NCBI RefSeq assembly: GCF_900105615.1 | Contig: NZ_LT630003.1 | Location: 2,666,001-2,730,000, forward strand | Source of the DNA: Lacrimispora sphenoides JCM 1415 | GTDB taxonomy: Bacteria; Bacillota; Clostridia; Lachnospirales; Lachnospiraceae | Length of the DNA: 64,000 nucleotides | Direction: 5' to 3' | Shown: piece after piece, positions 61,084-64,000 of the stretch | Numbering within the stretch: position 1 is the stretch's first letter | Layout of the letters: each line of letters starts with the position of its first letter | Program-made: the position numbers and the translations under genes | Notes under the pieces: model-generated | What the model saw: only the letters and a program-made list of their open reading frames with translations | Told to the model about the DNA's origin: nothing | Database searches by the model: none

Positions 61084-61998
61084 ATGACCAAATCCGCATA
61101 CTACCAACGGCCCGAAGACCATTCCTTCCAGGGCAGACAAGTGGAAGGCCTGTTAGAAAACGTTGAATATTCCCTTAATTCCAATATCCGTATCTGGCAT
61201 AACATTCAAATGGAAGGATACGCGCCTCACCAGCATAGTGCACTGGAAATTCTCATACCCGTGGAATGTGACTATACCGTCATCATCAACAAAAAATCCT
61301 TCACCTTACATCCGGGCGACATTCTCTTTATCCCCCGCTTTTCCATCCATGAGATCCTTCCGGCTACCAGCGGTTCCCGCTTCATTTATATGTTCAACAT
61401 GGAACCACTGTCCAGTTTTTACGATTCCTCCTTTTTGGATGTGGTTCTGTTAGAACCTTGCCTTATGAACAAGCAAAACCATAGCCGGATTTATGAACGG
61501 ATCTATTCCGGTTTCATGGAGATCAACGACATCTATTTTCCAGGCGGGATCTTTTGGGAATATTCTATTTATGCGATCCTGATCAACATCTTAACGACAA
61601 TCGGCGGAGAGTACTATCATGCCCTCTCCGCCAATTCACAAACCTCTCAAGAAAAACATTATGAGTATTACCAGAAGTTCACAGGCCTTTTGTCCTACAT
61701 TGACGCCCATTACGGGGAGAACTTAACGTTAGAAAAAATGGCCGCCCACATAGGCTTTTCCAAATACCATTTTTCCCGCCTGTTTAAAGAACATACCAAC
61801 TCTACTTTTTATGACTATTTAAGCCGCAAACGCATTCAGGCGGCTCAGGAAATGTTATTGACCGGCGAATCGATCACCTCAATCGCCTTCCAAACCGGAT
61901 TCAACAATCCGGCCTCCTTTAGCCGGTGCTTTAAGAAGTATACAAAATACAATCCCACCGAGTTTCGCAGCCTATTTTCCCTTTCGTCTATCCCTTAA
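61084..61998 (+). CDS. AraC-family regulator with cupin sensor, next to a sugar transporter
   Basis: A 304-residue protein. The first ~150 residues are a cupin sensor (APHQHSALEILIPVECDY, FTLHPGDILFIP). The C-terminal 100 residues are the AraC double helix-turn-helix (LEKMAAHIGFSKYHFSRLF, then ITSIAFQTGFNNPASFSRCF). Its end overlaps the end of the convergent permease gene by 11 bases. It probably controls the sugar ABC transporter facing it. AAGGAG precedes the ATG. Confidence 0.9.
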   Translation: MTKSAYYQRPEDHSFQGRQVEGLLENVEYSLNSNIRIWHNIQMEGYAPHQHSALEILIPVECDYTVIINKKSFTLHPGDILFIPRFSIHEILPATSGSRFIYMFNMEPLSSFYDSSFLDVVLLEPCLMNKQNHSRIYERIYSGFMEINDIYFPGGIFWEYSIYAILINILTTIGGEYYHALSANSQTSQEKHYEYYQKFTGLLSYIDAHYGENLTLEKMAAHIGFSKYHFSRLFKEHTNSTFYDYLSRKRIQAAQEMLLTGESITSIAFQTGFNNPASFSRCFKKYTKYNPTEFRSLFSLSSIP

Positions 61999-62830
61999 CG
62001 CCACCTAAAGCAACACCGGAAATTATGTAACGGGAAAGAAGCAGATAAACCACAATCAGGGGCAGCACCGTCAAAGCCAGCCCCATATAAACAGAGCCAT
62101 ATTCTGTCTTATAAATATCCCCGCGAAGCAGGCTTACCATAATGGGCATGGTATACTTCTTCTGATCCGTCAAAAGCACCAGAGGGGTAAACAAGTTGTT
62201 CCAGCTGGACACAAAGCAGAAGATCGCCTGTGTTGCAATGGCCGGTTTCATAATCGGCATAGCAATCCGGTTAAAGATATAGAACTCCCCTGCCCCATCA
62301 ATGCGGGCAGCCTGAATGATTTCCAGTGACAAAGAAGGCAGCATATACTGCCTCATAAAGAACACCATAGCAGGAGAGGCAATAGCCGGTAATATGAGCA
62401 TGAGGAAATTGTTCGTCATATGAATCCGGTAAACCATCTGGTAGAAACCGATCATCGTAATCTGGGCCGGAACCATCATAATTGCCATGATAAAGCTGAA
62501 AAATGGTTTGCGGAATCTCCAGTTGTACACCACCAGCCCGTATGCGGTCATGTTGGAAAAATACACCGCACAAAGAGTTGCTCCTGTGGAAATGATAAGG
62601 GAATTCAAAAAACCATTGGCAGGATTAAAACTTTTTCCCAACAAAATAGCTATATTCTTCATCATATAAGTAGAAGGAAGAAGCGAAATTGCGTGTTGCT
62701 GTATCTGTACCGTAGAACGGGTGGCATTGATCACCATAATGTAAAACGGGGCAATGCTTAAAATTGCAAGGAAAATGCATACCACGTAAATAATGACTTT
62801 CAATATCAATGAGCTGCGCTTTTTATTCAT
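61988..62830 (-). CDS. Carbohydrate ABC transporter permease (MalG type)
   Basis: A 280-residue inner-membrane permease with six hydrophobic segments. The EAA coupling loop reads AARIDGAGEFYIFNRIAMPI, and the opening PFYIMVINATRS and end LLLSRYIISGVALGGVKG are typical of CUT1 family MalG proteins. It overlaps the first permease gene by 8 bases. No ATPase gene is visible; CUT1 systems often use a shared MsmX-type ATPase. Confidence 0.92.
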   Translation of the reverse strand: MNKKRSSLILKVIIYVVCIFLAILSIAPFYIMVINATRSTVQIQQHAISLLPSTYMMKNIAILLGKSFNPANGFLNSLIISTGATLCAVYFSNMTAYGLVVYNWRFRKPFFSFIMAIMMVPAQITMIGFYQMVYRIHMTNNFLMLILPAIASPAMVFFMRQYMLPSLSLEIIQAARIDGAGEFYIFNRIAMPIMKPAIATQAIFCFVSSWNNLFTPLVLLTDQKKYTMPIMVSLLRGDIYKTEYGSVYMGLALTVLPLIVVYLLLSRYIISGVALGGVKG

Positions 62831-63806
62831 GTGATTTCCTCCGTTCCTTCTGCATTTTCCTATATTCCCGTTCCTGCTGTTTGGTCAGCTTCTCCAATTC
62901 TGCTTCGTCCTTATCCCTCATTGCAAAAAACAAAATTGCAGATGCAGCGCAAATGATCACAAACATGATCATACTGGCGGCGGAAGCCCGATTGTATAAG
63001 TAACTGCCGCTAAAGGCCTGATTATAGATAAATACGCTGGTGGTTAAAGTGGCATTGTCCGGTCCGCCAAGTAAAAACAGTTTCGGAATATCGAACATCT
63101 GTAAGCCACCGATCAAACTGGTCACCAATGTAAACAGCAGAATGGTCCTTAAGTTAGGAATCGTGATATAGAAAAAGGTCTGAATCCGGTTTGCCCCATC
63201 TACCTCTGCGGATTCAAAGATTTCAGGACTGATTCCCAGTACGCCGGATATCAAAATAATCATGGTATAGCCATACCACGTCCAGAACTGAATAAATGAT
63301 ACGCTTCCCCTTGCCACGGCTTTGTTGACCTGAAAATTAATTGGCTGGTCCGTAATCCCTAAGGTCATTAAAATATCATTGACCGGTCCCATGGGATAGC
63401 CGATAAGGGCGTTGAACAGAATGGCGACGGTAGCTGCAGTGATAATGTTTGGCATATAAAACAATACCTTAAACAGTCCTTTTCCTTTGATGTGATTCCG
63501 GTTATCCGTAAACCACGCCGTTAAAAGCAGGGCCAGACCTATCTGAGGGATAAAGTTGCATATCCACATGCCTAAAGTGTTCCGAAATGACTTCTGGAAC
63601 GAGGGATTTGCCAATATGTTCTTAAAGTTTAAAAATGGATCGTCCGCCAGAAAATGAAACTTTACCGTACCCAATCCTTTACAATCCGTAAATCCAATAA
63701 CAGTAGTAAAAATAATCGGATATAAAGTGAAAATAAGAAATGCAATGGTAAAGGGCAGACAGAATATGTATCCCCATTTCGCATAACCAGAATGTTTTCG
63801 TTTCAT
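62823..63806 (-). CDS. Carbohydrate ABC transporter permease (MalF type)
   Basis: A 327-residue permease, started at 63806 because GGAGGAACTTAC precedes it. The EAA loop reads FESAEVDGANRIQTFFYITI. The last 50 residues form a lysine/glutamate-rich cytoplasmic tail with a coiled-coil look (DEAELEKLTKQQEREYRKMQ). It is the partner of the MalG-type permease and follows the solute-binding protein gene. Confidence 0.92.
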   Translation of the reverse strand: MKRKHSGYAKWGYIFCLPFTIAFLIFTLYPIIFTTVIGFTDCKGLGTVKFHFLADDPFLNFKNILANPSFQKSFRNTLGMWICNFIPQIGLALLLTAWFTDNRNHIKGKGLFKVLFYMPNIITAATVAILFNALIGYPMGPVNDILMTLGITDQPINFQVNKAVARGSVSFIQFWTWYGYTMIILISGVLGISPEIFESAEVDGANRIQTFFYITIPNLRTILLFTLVTSLIGGLQMFDIPKLFLLGGPDNATLTTSVFIYNQAFSGSYLYNRASAASMIMFVIICAASAILFFAMRDKDEAELEKLTKQQEREYRKMQKERRKSHE

Positions 63807-63878
63807 GTAAGTTCCTCCATTCAACGCAATCGGGCGGACAAGAAGAAAGAGCCTCCCCTCCTGCCCGCTCAAAATTAT

Positions 63879-64000
63879 TTATTCAACGGTGATATCCAGA
63901 TTATCTGCTACCTGCTGTTTGAAATCCTTAATCGCCTGTTCTCTGCTCTTGTTTCCTGCGGTGTATTCCCGTACCTGATCTCTCCAATACATGTTAATGG
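63879..64000 (-). CDS. Extracellular solute-binding protein, C-terminal end (cut by window)
   Basis: Forty codons of an open frame ending at 63879 read INMYWRDQVREYTAGNKSRE and end with a helix and ITVE. This is the usual end of CUT1 sugar-binding proteins, just upstream of the two permease genes. The bulk of the gene is beyond the window, so the sugar cannot be inferred. Confidence 0.75.
   Translation of the reverse strand, partial: INMYWRDQVREYTAGNKSREQAIKDFKQQVADNLDITVE

Overview
The window reads as the chromosome of an anaerobic, spore-forming Firmicute of the Lachnospiraceae / Clostridium cluster XIVa type. The evidence is a class III (oxygen-sensitive) ribonucleotide reductase, a cotJA-cotJB-cotJC spore-coat operon, AGGAGG-type ribosome binding sites almost everywhere, FeS-dependent oxidoreductases, a Ku/ligase pair and flavin enzymes of the BaiCD/dienoyl-CoA reductase type. 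The genus is not proven; the closest feel is Lacrimispora/Hungatella-like.

Layout. (1) 1-4.2 kb, minus strand: a phosphate (Pst) import operon, pstB-pstS-pstC-pstA plus a second pstB-like gene cut by the window edge, driven from a recognisable three-repeat PHO box. The two ATPases are complementary half-broken partners: one keeps the Walker motifs but has a changed signature (LSPGQ), the other has LSGGQ but has lost the Walker A lysine and the catalytic glutamate. (2) 4.4-30.2 kb: an AT-rich accessory stretch with two ABC-F ATPases, each with its own leader; an SDR plus an old-yellow-enzyme/FAD/acetoacetate-decarboxylase fusion under a divergent PucR-type regulator; an FeS aldo-keto reductase; yaaA-bcp and a deformylase; broken nuclease genes (GIY-YIG, Shedu-like); DinG-like and UPF1-like helicases; a duplicated VOC gene and an esterase. 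Short repeats that read like 3' ends of an rRNA m5U-methyltransferase gene occur at 7.0, 17.2, 21.5 and 30.2 kb, the last being the true end of rlmD. This suggests an island built at the rlmD 3' end.

(3) 30.2-39 kb: rlmD with a very long repeat-encoded disordered N-terminus, a prolyl-tRNA editing protein, a diguanylate cyclase, an XRE regulator, and an operon of HAD phosphatase, dihydrolipoamide dehydrogenase and aminopeptidase P. (4) 38.9-46.5 kb: tRNA-Pro(GGG), a chloramphenicol-acetyltransferase-like gene, tRNA-Val(GAC), and a plus-strand run of small accessory genes that includes a minimal Ku + ATP-dependent ligase NHEJ pair. (5) 46.5-51.7 kb, minus strand: a secreted Cys-rich repeat protein, fructokinase-like ROK kinase and manA, and a GntR-controlled SDR unit of sugar-acid type with palindromic operators.

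(6) 51.9-58.1 kb, minus strand: nrdD behind an FtsA/PilM-like ATPase, then cotJA-cotJB-cotJC, where cotJA carries fifteen MPEKC motifs. (7) 58.1-64 kb: an FAD oxidoreductase with a Rieske domain, a degenerate GGDEF-EAL protein, an AraC regulator, and a convergent sugar ABC transporter (two permeases and the end of a binding protein) that runs off the window. No CRISPR array, rRNA, phage structural gene, integrase or intact transposase was recognised.
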